From: Nitrospira sp.
GTDB taxonomy: Bacteria; Nitrospirota; Nitrospiria; Nitrospirales; Nitrospiraceae
Reading direction: 5' to 3'
Length of the DNA stretch: 64,000 nt
Assembly: GCA_021323395.1 (NCBI GenBank)
Contig: JAJONL010000020.1
Location: 30,635-94,634, forward strand
Shown: positions 27,931 through 37,032 of the stretch, piece after piece
Position numbering within the stretch: the stretch's first letter is position 1
Layout of the letters: each line of letters opens with the position of its first letter
Program-made: the position numbers and the translations under genes
Notes under the pieces: generated by a model
What the model saw: only the letters and a program-made list of their open reading frames with translations
Told to the model about the DNA's origin: nothing
Database searches by the model: none

Positions 27931-28166
27931 GAGAGGATGTACAAGACGAGACTCAACAGAATGCTGAACACGAGACTGGTCGCGATCGGGATATAGATAC
28001 TGAACTGTTCTCGCCTAATCGAGAGATCGCCGGGTAGTTTACCAATCCAGCTCAATGCGAAACCGAAGGTTGGCCATCTCTCTACCAGCGTCAGAAGGCT
28101 CCCCACCGCCGCCACAATCAGCCCGACGATGATCAGCCCACGACCTACACCGTTCCACGATTCCAT
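27912..28166 (-). CDS. DUF2905 family membrane protein
   Basis: Small protein of 84 aa with two helices (GLIIVGLIVAAVGSLL and a C-terminal LVFSILLSLVLYILSWLF). Between them is the signature region IGKLPGDLSIRREQFSIYIP of the DUF2905 family. Function unknown. It overlaps the SpoIID-like gene by 19 bases and lies three bases after asd. Confidence 0.85.
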   Translation of the reverse strand: MESWNGVGRGLIIVGLIVAAVGSLLTLVERWPTFGFALSWIGKLPGDLSIRREQFSIYIPIATSLVFSILLSLVLYILSWLFRR

Positions 28167-28169
28167 TCT

Positions 28170-29189
28170 TTATTCTATCAGACATTCAGCAATTTGAACG
28201 GCATTGAGGGCAGCACCCTTCCGGAGATTATCGCTCACGACCCAGAGATTCAATCCATTGGTAATGGACTCGTCCTCGCGGATCCGCCCCACATACACCT
28301 CGTCTTTGCCGGATACATCGAACGGCATGGGATAGAGCTTTTTCAGCGGGTCGTCATAGACGATGACGCCTGGCATCTCTGCAAGGGCCGCCCGCGCATC
28401 ATTCGCCTTGAGTGGCCGTTCCAGTTCGACATTGATGGCCTCAGAGTGGCATCGCAGCACCGGGACCCGCACCGTAGTCGCCGTAACGCGCAAGGAGGGC
28501 ATCTCCAGAATTTTTCTGGTCTCTCGAACGATCTTGATCTCTTCGGAGCAATCGCCGCCCTCGCCGAACGAGCCGACGGCCGGCAACAGGTTAAACGCGA
28601 TTTGATAGGGATAGACCTGCACCTTCACGTCTTGAAAAGAGATCAAGGCCTTCGTTTGGTCGACCAATTCATCCATGGCGGCAGATCCGGTGCCGGACAC
28701 CGACTGGAAGGTCGTCACGACAACCCTCTTAATACCGGCCGCATCGCGAAGCGGCTTGAGCGCCATGACGAGCGGTGTCGTCGTGCAGTTAGGAATGGCC
28801 ACAATGCCGCGCTTCATCGATTGCAGTGCCGCAGCATTGACCTCTGGCACTACCAGCGGCACATCGGGATCCATCCGAAAGACCCCGCTATCATCGATGA
28901 CAACCACCCCTGCCGCCCCCAAGCGCGCGCCATAGTCACGGCTGATGGCATCAGTCGCAGACACGAAGGCAATGTCCACCCCAGCAAAGGAAGAATCTTC
29001 CGTCAGTTCCTCCACCTTGTATTCTTTCCCCTGACAGGACAGCACCTCGCCCGCCGACCGTTTCGACGAAAACAAGCGCAGCATTTCTAGGGGGAAGTTG
29101 CGTTCTTCCAGAATTTCGAGGCTTTCTTTCCCAACGGCCCCCGTGGCTCCCAGCACCGCCACCGTATAGGCCTTTTTTTTCTTCAACAT
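28170..29189 (-). CDS. asd: Aspartate-semialdehyde dehydrogenase
   Basis: Reduces aspartyl phosphate to aspartate semialdehyde for lysine, threonine, methionine and diaminopimelate synthesis. 339 aa. NADP site VAVLGATGAVGKE at the N-terminus; catalytic cysteine in IPNCTTTPLVMAL (about residue 130). The ATG at 29189 has AAGGA seven bases upstream and is preferred over the GTG at 29207. It lies in the leucine/branched-chain run. Confidence 0.96.
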   Translation of the reverse strand: MLKKKKAYTVAVLGATGAVGKESLEILEERNFPLEMLRLFSSKRSAGEVLSCQGKEYKVEELTEDSSFAGVDIAFVSATDAISRDYGARLGAAGVVVIDDSGVFRMDPDVPLVVPEVNAAALQSMKRGIVAIPNCTTTPLVMALKPLRDAAGIKRVVVTTFQSVSGTGSAAMDELVDQTKALISFQDVKVQVYPYQIAFNLLPAVGSFGEGGDCSEEIKIVRETRKILEMPSLRVTATTVRVPVLRCHSEAINVELERPLKANDARAALAEMPGVIVYDDPLKKLYPMPFDVSGKDEVYVGRIREDESITNGLNLWVVSDNLRKGAALNAVQIAECLIE

Positions 29190-29199
29190 GATGCCGTCC

Positions 29200-30411
29200 T
29201 TACGCACTCATCGACAGAGCTCTGATGCGGTGGTTGAATGTATCTGCGATGTAGATGGTCCCCCCGGAATCGACTGCCACTCCAAACGGATAATTGAGGC
29301 TCCCCGCCAACGCTTCGCCGCCGTCTCCGCCGAACTGCGCAACCCCCGTCCCTGCCAGGCGAGTGATGGTCTTCAACCGGGGATCCCAGACTCGGATCAA
29401 GTGGCTGTCGGAATCCGTGAAGTACAATCTCTCATCGTGATCGACGGCGATCGCGGCAGGCCTGGAGAGACTCCGAGAACAGGGCTCATCTGCCCCTTGA
29501 TAGCGGTATGTTCCTCCGTCGCCAGCCACGGTCGCAATCTGTCCGGACGCCGCATCGACGGATCGTATCCGGCTGTTAAAGGTATCTGCGACGTACAGCC
29601 GTCCGTCGCTTGTCACGGCTACGCCGCTCGGTCCTGACAGGCTAGTTTTGTCAGCCGCCACGCCATCGCCGCTATAGGCACCTGTCCCATCCCCTGCCAC
29701 GGTGGTGATGACGCCGGTGGCGAACGGCACTCGACGCACACGATTGTTGCTCTGGTCGGCAATATAAAGGGCATCGTCACTGACAGCCAGACCGGTCGGT
29801 TCATTGAGCGCCGCAAGAGCCGCCGGACCGCCATCGCCTGAATAACGCGCCTGCCCGGTTCCTGCCACGGTCGTGACCACTCCAGTCACAGCATCGACCC
29901 TCCTGACACGATGGTTCATCGTATCGGCGATAAAAAGATTTCCCAATCGGTCAACGGCCACGGCGCTCGGGAAATTCAATCTGGCTCGAAGGGCAGGGCC
30001 GCCATCGCCAGCGTCCTGCTCTACGGTGAGCCGACCCCCAGTGACATAGCGAACGGTCCCACTGACATCCGTGACCTGCGAGTAGGCCTTGGTCGCATCC
30101 GTCGAGGCGTCGGCAAAGGGGTCCTCGTTATCGGCTATGGGGACCGCCGCCACCGACTGCGATGAACCCGATGCGGTCAGACGGCCGGGACAGACGCCGG
30201 CCACCGTGGTAATCACCCCCGTCGCCCGATCAACGCGCCGCACGACGTGATTTTCAGAGTCCGCGATGTAGAGATTCCCGGCGTGATCTATGCAGAGACC
30301 CTTCGGCTCGTTGAGCGAAGCGGCTCGAGCCGGTCCACCGTCTCCGGCATAGCCGGGCTCGCCATTTCCTGCCACTGTCTCGATTTTTCCGGATTGCGTC
30401 GCGCGAGTCAT
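29200..30411 (-). CDS. NHL-repeat beta-propeller protein
   Basis: Protein of 403 aa built from about six to seven NHL-type repeats, each resembling AGDGGPA...LNEPTGLAV...LYIADQSNNRVRRV. No clear signal peptide or catalytic domain is seen, so it is likely a binding propeller. It begins six bases before the leuB stop region with no strong ribosome site, suggesting coupling to leuB. Function unknown. Confidence 0.85.
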   Translation of the reverse strand: MTRATQSGKIETVAGNGEPGYAGDGGPARAASLNEPKGLCIDHAGNLYIADSENHVVRRVDRATGVITTVAGVCPGRLTASGSSQSVAAVPIADNEDPFADASTDATKAYSQVTDVSGTVRYVTGGRLTVEQDAGDGGPALRARLNFPSAVAVDRLGNLFIADTMNHRVRRVDAVTGVVTTVAGTGQARYSGDGGPAALAALNEPTGLAVSDDALYIADQSNNRVRRVPFATGVITTVAGDGTGAYSGDGVAADKTSLSGPSGVAVTSDGRLYVADTFNSRIRSVDAASGQIATVAGDGGTYRYQGADEPCSRSLSRPAAIAVDHDERLYFTDSDSHLIRVWDPRLKTITRLAGTGVAQFGGDGGEALAGSLNYPFGVAVDSGGTIYIADTFNHRIRALSMSA

Positions 30412-30416
30412 GGTGG

Positions 30417-31493
30417 TCAGGCGGCGAGATTGCGCACAATGGCGTCGCCCATTTCGGTAGTGCCGACCAGCTTCATCCCTTCGGCATGGATGTCTTTGGT
30501 ACGAAGGCCCTGCTCAAGCGTTGTGACGATTGCCTGCTCGATCACTCTCGCTTCCTTTTCAAGCCCGAAGGCGTAGGACAGCATCATGGCAGCGGAAGCA
30601 ATGGTCGCAATTGGATTGGCGATGTTTTTTCCGGCGATGTCAGGCGCGCTGCCGTGAATCGGCTCGAAGAGCCCCACCTTGGCACCGATGCTGGCGGAGG
30701 GTAACATACCGATCGACCCGGTCAACATCGCGGCTTCGTCGCTGAGGATATCGCCAAAAATATTGTTGCAGAGCAAGACGTCGAATTGCCGAGGATTGCG
30801 CACCAGCTGCATCGCACAGTTATCGACATAAATGTGGCTCAACGCCACATCCGCATAGCCTTTCTGCACCTCTGTCACCACCCGTCGCCAGAGTTCAGAC
30901 GACTCCAGCACATTGGCCTTGTCCACCGAGGTGACTTTCTTCCGGCGCTTACGGGCCGCCTCAAAGGCCACGATAGCGATGCGGCGAATTTCCTCCGTCG
31001 TATACACTTCGGTGTTGAATCCACGTTCGCCGCCGCCGGACAATTTTTCGATTCCCTTGGGCTTGCCGAAGTAGATCCCTCCGGTCAACTCGCGGATCAC
31101 CAGCATATCGATTCCTTCGATGACCTCTCGGCGGAGCGTGGAGGCATCGGCGAGCATGGGATAGAGCTTTGCGGGGCGCAAATTGGCATAGAGCCCGAGT
31201 TGTTCCCGCAAACCGAGTAAGGCCCGCTCCGGTCGAAGGCTGTATTCCAAGCTCTCCCATTTGGGACCACCAACCGCTCCAAGCAGGACGGCGTCGCTTT
31301 GTTTCGCAATCGACAGCGTCTCCTGGGGCAACGGCACCCCGACTTTATCGATGGCATGGCCGCCGACATCGCCGGCAACAAATTCGAAGTGATGGCCCTG
31401 GCGCTCGGCTACCGTCTTCAAAACCTTCACGGCTTCCGGAACAATTTCACGGCCGACTCCATCACCGGCCAAGACTGCAATTCTCGCTTTCAC
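30417..31493 (-). CDS. leuB: 3-isopropylmalate dehydrogenase
   Basis: Oxidatively decarboxylates 3-isopropylmalate in leucine synthesis. 358 aa. Motifs: [27 protein letters not shown], and the NAD/metal region [20 protein letters not shown] followed by [13 protein letters not shown]. It lies downstream of leuA and a cupin gene; leuC and leuD are not in the window. Confidence 0.97.
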   Translation of the reverse strand: MKARIAVLAGDGVGREIVPEAVKVLKTVAERQGHHFEFVAGDVGGHAIDKVGVPLPQETLSIAKQSDAVLLGAVGGPKWESLEYSLRPERALLGLREQLGLYANLRPAKLYPMLADASTLRREVIEGIDMLVIRELTGGIYFGKPKGIEKLSGGGERGFNTEVYTTEEIRRIAIVAFEAARKRRKKVTSVDKANVLESSELWRRVVTEVQKGYADVALSHIYVDNCAMQLVRNPRQFDVLLCNNIFGDILSDEAAMLTGSIGMLPSASIGAKVGLFEPIHGSAPDIAGKNIANPIATIASAAMMLSYAFGLEKEARVIEQAIVTTLEQGLRTKDIHAEGMKLVGTTEMGDAIVRNLAA

Positions 31494-31513
31494 CTCTTCG
31501 TCTCTCCTCTCGG

Positions 31514-31876
31514 CTATTCAACGACTGCTTCGTCCGTCGCGGTCCAGGCTGGATCGACCAGACACAGAAATTCAATCGGAACCGTTCCGTCGTTCTCCAG
31601 CGCTTGCTTGGCCCCCGGGGGTACATAGACTACTGATCCTGCTTCCACCGCCAGTGACTCAGCCTCTACCTTCATGACGCCACGGCCAGCGATGAAATAG
31701 TACACCTCTGAAGATTTCAGACGGTGCCAGAGAGACTGCTTGCCCGGATCGAGAAATCCGTGCGCCAGGCTATAACCTAAGGCCAGGGATGCCTTCGCAG
31801 GGTGAAGCAGCTCCCGCAACCTCGTATGGTCTCCGGCCACAAATTCCGGACATCGTTGAAGATGCGTACTCAGCAT
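31514..31876 (-). CDS. Single-domain cupin protein
   Basis: A 120-aa cupin. It has the motif [20 protein letters not shown] and a second half [18 protein letters not shown], which together form the metal-binding barrel. The first motif has one His where two are common (HRL-KSSE), so the metal site may be incomplete. Placement between leuA and leuB suggests a link to leucine metabolism, but substrate and activity are unknown. Confidence 0.85.
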   Translation of the reverse strand: MLSTHLQRCPEFVAGDHTRLRELLHPAKASLALGYSLAHGFLDPGKQSLWHRLKSSEVYYFIAGRGVMKVEAESLAVEAGSVVYVPPGAKQALENDGTVPIEFLCLVDPAWTATDEAVVE

Positions 31877-31990
31877 TGAGCATCGTCCCGCGCCTGAACA
31901 CTCGCGATGGGAGATAATGAGCGGCGTCGCTCAATCCACGCCGGCGCGGGGGCACCAGCGAGGACTGAGGAATCTACCCTGCTGCGCAGA

Positions 31991-33538
31991 TCAAATCAAG
32001 CTGACCTTCTGAATTCCCTCGGCCTGTTTCGAGGCGATATAGGCCAGCTTGTTGAGCGCATTCAGATAGGCGCGCGCCGACGCCGTAATGATATCCGTAT
32101 CAGCCCCATGGCCCGACACGGTTCGACCCTCTTCTTCCACCCGCACAGACACCTCGCCTTGTGCATCCGTGCCACCGGTGATGGCATTGACCCCGAACAT
32201 CAGCAGCTTGCTCTTCGTCTGAGTCATGGCGGCGATGGTTCGGTACACCGCGTCCACCGGCCCGTCACCTGTCCCGCTCTGCGTCACCGACTTGCCGTCG
32301 ATCTGCAACTCGACTGTAGCCTTGGGCACCATATTGGTCCCGCTTTCCACGTGAAACGACTTCAGAATCATCCGCTCCGACATTTTGGCAACTTCTTCGG
32401 ACACGATCACCTCGAGGTCTTCCTCGTAAATCTCTTTCTTTTGGTCCGCCAGCCGTTTGAACCGTTCAAACGCGTGGTTGACCTCTTCTTCTGTCAGCTT
32501 GTAGCCCAAGTCTTCCAGTCGTTGACGAAACGCGTGGCGTCCGGACAACTTACCCATCACCAGCTTGTTCTGCTCAAGGCCGATTGATTCCGGCCGCATG
32601 ATCTCGTACGTCGTCTTATCCTTGAGCAAACCGTCCTGGTGAATGCCCGACGTATGCGCGAACGCATTGGCGCCGACGATGGCCTTGTTCGGTTGGATGA
32701 CCATGCCGGTGATCTTGCTCACGAGGCGGCTGGTTTTGGAGATCTCTTCGGTCGCGACCTTGGTATCGGCCTCATACCAATCCTTGCGCGTTCGAAGACC
32801 CATCACGATCTCTTCGAGCGAGGTGTTCCCTGCCCGTTCACCGATACCATTGATCGTACATTCCACTTGGCCGGCCCCTGCCATCACCGCAGCGAGACTA
32901 TTGGCGACGGCCAGCCCCAAATCATTGTGACAATGGACCGAGATCACAGCTTGCCCGCTGTTCGACACCGTGTCCTTGATTCTCTTAATCAACCCACCGA
33001 ATTCCTGAGGATTGGCATAACCCACGGTGTCCGGAATATTGACGGTTCCCGCCCCTGCCGCGATGACCGCTTCAATCACCTCGCAGAGGTAGGCCGGATC
33101 AGACCGGCTGGCATCCATGGGAGAGAATTCGACATCCTCGACATAGGTGCGGGCCAATTGCACCATCTCTACAGCGCGCCGCTTCGCTTCTTCCCGCGTC
33201 ATGCGAAACTGATGCGTGAGGTGAATATCCGATGACGACAGAAAGGTATGGATGCGCACCTTTGGCGCGCCCTTCAATGCTTCATAGGCCCGCGTAATGT
33301 CCTCCGGCCTGGCCCGCGCAAGACTGCAGACCACCGGCCCCTCAACTTCCTGGGCGATTCGGCGCACCGCCTCGAAATCCCCCGGCGAACTGTAGGCGAA
33401 CCCGGCTTCAATGATATCCACGCCGAGGCGCGCTAGCTGCTTGGCGATCATGAGTTTCTCTTCGACGTTCATGCTAGCCCCCGGCGATTGCTCGCCATCC
33501 CGCAACGTCGTGTCGAATATTCTGATCATCCGAGTCAT
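31991..33538 (-). CDS. leuA: 2-isopropylmalate synthase
   Basis: First committed enzyme of leucine synthesis, condensing acetyl-CoA with 2-oxoisovalerate. 515 aa. The catalytic TIM barrel shows [14 protein letters not shown] and the metal-binding [13 protein letters not shown]. The C-terminal third is the leucine-sensing LeuA dimer domain. The ATG at 33538 has GAGGAGGT upstream; the track start at 33658 lies in the leader. Transcription is expected to be controlled by the T-box leader upstream, and the enzyme by leucine feedback. Confidence 0.96.
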   Translation of the reverse strand: MTRMIRIFDTTLRDGEQSPGASMNVEEKLMIAKQLARLGVDIIEAGFAYSSPGDFEAVRRIAQEVEGPVVCSLARARPEDITRAYEALKGAPKVRIHTFLSSSDIHLTHQFRMTREEAKRRAVEMVQLARTYVEDVEFSPMDASRSDPAYLCEVIEAVIAAGAGTVNIPDTVGYANPQEFGGLIKRIKDTVSNSGQAVISVHCHNDLGLAVANSLAAVMAGAGQVECTINGIGERAGNTSLEEIVMGLRTRKDWYEADTKVATEEISKTSRLVSKITGMVIQPNKAIVGANAFAHTSGIHQDGLLKDKTTYEIMRPESIGLEQNKLVMGKLSGRHAFRQRLEDLGYKLTEEEVNHAFERFKRLADQKKEIYEEDLEVIVSEEVAKMSERMILKSFHVESGTNMVPKATVELQIDGKSVTQSGTGDGPVDAVYRTIAAMTQTKSKLLMFGVNAITGGTDAQGEVSVRVEEEGRTVSGHGADTDIITASARAYLNALNKLAYIASKQAEGIQKVSLI

Positions 33539-33563
33539 GGCATACCTCCTCTGTCCCGCAGGT

Positions 33564-33679
33564 TGCTCAAACAGGTTTTTCAACGCGGCCGCAGGCGGAG
33601 AAAACACCGGAGGCGTACCCTCTGGGGTACGTTGAGGATGTTTTCGAGCCGAGAACAAAGTTGGAAGCCTGTTTCAGCA
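33564..33679. repeat. 116-bp long imperfect palindrome (REP/MITE-like)
   Basis: On the - strand the outer arms TGCTGAAACAGG and CCTGTTTGAGCA pair. Inward, CCAAC pairs with GTTG and GAAAACATC with GGTGTTTTC, and a core CGTACCC-CAGA-GGGTACG closes the structure. Nested, unevenly matched arms suggest a mobile palindromic repeat rather than a simple terminator. It lies between the T-box terminator and the leuA ribosome site. No second copy was noticed in the window. Confidence 0.65.
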
Positions 33680-33688
33680 TGCTGCCAA

Positions 33689-33727
33689 TAAAAAAGCCTC
33701 CGCCCCGGAACAGGGACGAAGGCCTTG
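33689..33727 (-). terminator. T-box-controlled Rho-independent terminator of leuA
   Basis: On the - strand AAGGCCTTCGTCCC pairs with GGGGCGGAGGCTT around a short loop and is followed by a run of T. It lies directly downstream of the T-box sequence, as expected of the terminator that competes with the antiterminator. Confidence 0.88.
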
Positions 33728-33958
33728 CGAGCTTCGTGGTACCACCCTGGTTCAGCAACGGATGAAGGATTCCATCCGCCTGCCCTTCATTCCGTCCGTA
33801 ACGTGGACGATTCGGGACTTACTACTACCACGGAGGCTTCACAAGTCCAGCTCAGAGGCGAGTTCGGCTGCTAACCGGCTGGTTTGCACCATCCACCAGC
33901 TCTCTCAATTCGGTCAACCCTGCCTACTACTCCTCTTCACAGCTATTCCTACTCTCTC
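33689..33958 (-). ncRNA. T-box riboswitch leader, leucine specificity
   Basis: On the - strand stem I starts at the pssA stop codon with GAGAGTAGG. It contains AGAGAGCTGGTGGATGGTG...ACCAGC, the usual distal stem I loop. The specifier loop reads GAACTCGCC, with CTC (33862-33860) coding leucine. Downstream is the T-box AGGGTGGTACCACG (33748-33735), whose TGGT complements an ACCA tRNA end, as in tRNA-Leu. A terminator follows. Uncharged tRNA-Leu would bind and allow leuA transcription. The leader begins within the end of pssA, so it either works as an internal attenuator of a long operon or uses a promoter inside pssA. Confidence 0.9.
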
Positions 33959-34749
33959 GAATCCACCACCGGTGTGTTGGTTTTCGCAACCTGCTTGCCG
34001 GTGGTCTTAGTCAGCATCGTCCAGACACGCGAAGTCGGGCCGGACAGAGCATAACCTGCGAAAGTCACAAAGAGCATAGCCTGCGGCCAGGCGACAATCA
34101 ACATCAGGGCGAGAATGCCCCACACCAGATAGGTAAAATGATCGCCTCGTCGAAATTTCATGTCCTTGAAGCTTCGGTACTTGATCGTGCTCACCATTAA
34201 AAATGCGAGCGCGAAGGTGATCACTAAAATCAACAGCGGCTTGACTTCGGACCCCATCTGGGTGACGTGGAGATCGAATATCACCAATGACGCAATGACG
34301 CCAGCCGCCGCAGGAATAGCCAATCCCGTAAAATATTTGCTGTCGGACGTGGTCACCGTGGCATTGAAGCGAGCCAGCCGGACCGCTCCCATGGCGACAT
34401 AGGCGAACATGACCGCCACACCAAACATCCCCTGTCCGCTTAAGGCATAGGAATAGATGAGCACGCCCGGCGCGACACCGAACGACACCACATCGGAGAG
34501 AGAATCATATTCGATGCCGAATTGACCGGTACTGTTCGTGAGCCGGGCCAACTTCCCGTCTAACATATCGAAAATCATGCCGACCAGAATGGCGATGGCG
34601 GCGGCCAAATGCTGGCCATTGAATACCGACAGGATCGCGAACACTCCGCAAAACAAATTTCCGGTCGTACAGAGGTTGGGGATCAGGTACATCGCCTGTC
34701 GCTTTCGATTGCTTTTGGCGAATGAACTTCGCATGGTCGACGATTTCAT
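33949..34749 (-). CDS. pssA: CDP-diacylglycerol-serine O-phosphatidyltransferase
   Basis: Makes phosphatidylserine from CDP-diacylglycerol and serine in the inner membrane. 266 aa with about seven helices. The CDP-alcohol phosphatidyltransferase signature is complete: DMLDGKLAR, eight residues, then G-x3-D-x3-D (GIEYDSLSD). Its start overlaps the psd stop by four bases, so the two steps to phosphatidylethanolamine are coupled. Its stop codon forms the first bases of the T-box leader. Confidence 0.95.
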   Translation of the reverse strand: MKSSTMRSSFAKSNRKRQAMYLIPNLCTTGNLFCGVFAILSVFNGQHLAAAIAILVGMIFDMLDGKLARLTNSTGQFGIEYDSLSDVVSFGVAPGVLIYSYALSGQGMFGVAVMFAYVAMGAVRLARFNATVTTSDSKYFTGLAIPAAAGVIASLVIFDLHVTQMGSEVKPLLILVITFALAFLMVSTIKYRSFKDMKFRRGDHFTYLVWGILALMLIVAWPQAMLFVTFAGYALSGPTSRVWTMLTKTTGKQVAKTNTPVVDSRE

Positions 34750-35396
34750 CGGAGTTCCCCCACGATAGTTTCTCCCCCCTTGACACGATCACCCACCGCT
34801 ACGCGAATTTTAGACCCCAGCGGAAGAAAGGTGTCCATGCGAGAGCCAAACCTGATCAATCCAAACCGTTCCCCCCGCTGCACGCGCTCCCCCTGCCCGA
34901 CCCAGCAGACGATCCGACGGGCAATCAACCCGGCAACTTGCACACAGAGCACTTTTGCTCCCGATACGGTCTTCAACATCACGGCATTTTGTTCGTTGCG
35001 CAGCGTCGCTTCAGGTTTACTTGCCACCAGAAATTGGCCTGGCTGATAACTGATCCCTTCTACCGTCCCGGCGCAGGGCATTCGATTCACATGCACATCA
35101 AATACGTTCAGAAAGACAGTCAACCGGATGCTTTTTTCCTTCAGGTACCGGGGCTCAAACTCTTCTTCGATGGCGATCACTTTGCCGTCACCCGATGACA
35201 CCACCACGTTGGGATCCTCCGGAATGGTCCGGCTGGGGTTCCTGAAAAACCAGGCCGTAAAGAGCGTGAAGCCACCCACCACCACGGCTGGAATGATCCA
35301 GCCCGATACCCCAAAGAGCAAGGCTGTCCCTGCGAGGCCGCCGACAAACGGCAACCCCTCCTTCACGATCGGGATTCCAACGGCTCGATCAGCCAT
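34746..35396 (-). CDS. psd: Phosphatidylserine decarboxylase
   Basis: Decarboxylates phosphatidylserine to phosphatidylethanolamine. 216 aa, the short form. Helices near the N-terminus anchor it. The self-cleavage site that creates the pyruvoyl group is the GS of IRFGSRMDTF; NVFDVHVNRMPCAG is the conserved core. Adjacent to pssA. Confidence 0.94.
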   Translation of the reverse strand: MADRAVGIPIVKEGLPFVGGLAGTALLFGVSGWIIPAVVVGGFTLFTAWFFRNPSRTIPEDPNVVVSSGDGKVIAIEEEFEPRYLKEKSIRLTVFLNVFDVHVNRMPCAGTVEGISYQPGQFLVASKPEATLRNEQNAVMLKTVSGAKVLCVQVAGLIARRIVCWVGQGERVQRGERFGLIRFGSRMDTFLPLGSKIRVAVGDRVKGGETIVGELR

Positions 35397-35446
35397 AAAC
35401 CTCCAGGCAGTCTATAAATGCTACCACGAAGAACCCTGCGCAGGGG

Positions 35447-36341
<895 letters not shown>

Positions 36342-36405
36342 TCACTCCTGAATATTCGTCGGGCACATGGATGGAAACGACGGCTGCACACAGAGGATGA
36401 GTGAA

Positions 36406-36924
36406 CTATTCTCGAGCGACCTTTTTGGGTTGGCTGACGGCCGGCCTGATCGCTTCACGCGCAATCGCTACACGCCCGGTCCGGATCAATTCCTTGATAC
36501 CCAGTGGCTGCAGTAAATTGATGATGGCCTCGATCTTCTTCGGATCACCTGTCACTTCGATGGTGTAGGTCGAAGGGGTCGAGTCGATGACGTTCGCCCG
36601 AAAAATGTCCGCGATCCTCAAGGCCTCCGCTCGGTCTTCGGATTTTGTGTGCACCTTGATCAACGCCGTCTCTCGTGAGACGAATTCACTCTCATTGAGA
36701 TCCACGACCTTGATGACGTCGATCAGCTTGTTCAGCTGTTTGACGATTTGCTCCACGATGCGGTCGTCTCCCGAGGTCACAATGGTCATCTGCGACATGG
36801 ATGGATCGAGTGTCGGCGCAACCGAGAGGCTTTCGATATTAAAGCCGCGCCCGCTGAAGAGTCCGGCCACACGAGAGAGGACACCAAACTTATTCTCGAC
36901 AGTGACTGAAATGATGTGTTCCAT
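36406..36924 (-). CDS. ilvH: Acetolactate synthase, small (regulatory) subunit
   Basis: Protein of 172 aa with an N-terminal ACT domain (EHIISVTVENKFGVLSRVAG, GRGFNIESL) that binds valine and regulates IlvB. The C-terminal half (RADIFRANVIDSTPSTYTIE) is the typical IlvH second domain. It lies between ilvB and ilvC in the same direction. Confidence 0.95.
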   Translation of the reverse strand: MEHIISVTVENKFGVLSRVAGLFSGRGFNIESLSVAPTLDPSMSQMTIVTSGDDRIVEQIVKQLNKLIDVIKVVDLNESEFVSRETALIKVHTKSEDRAEALRIADIFRANVIDSTPSTYTIEVTGDPKKIEAIINLLQPLGIKELIRTGRVAIAREAIRPAVSQPKKVARE

Positions 36925-37032
36925 TGAATTACGAAGTGCGAATAGCCGAGAGCCGTTGGCGGGTGGAAGACGAGACCTGAGTTCCTCGATCTTCTAACTC
37001 GCTATGGGCTATCTGCCATAAGCGCTTTCCCT

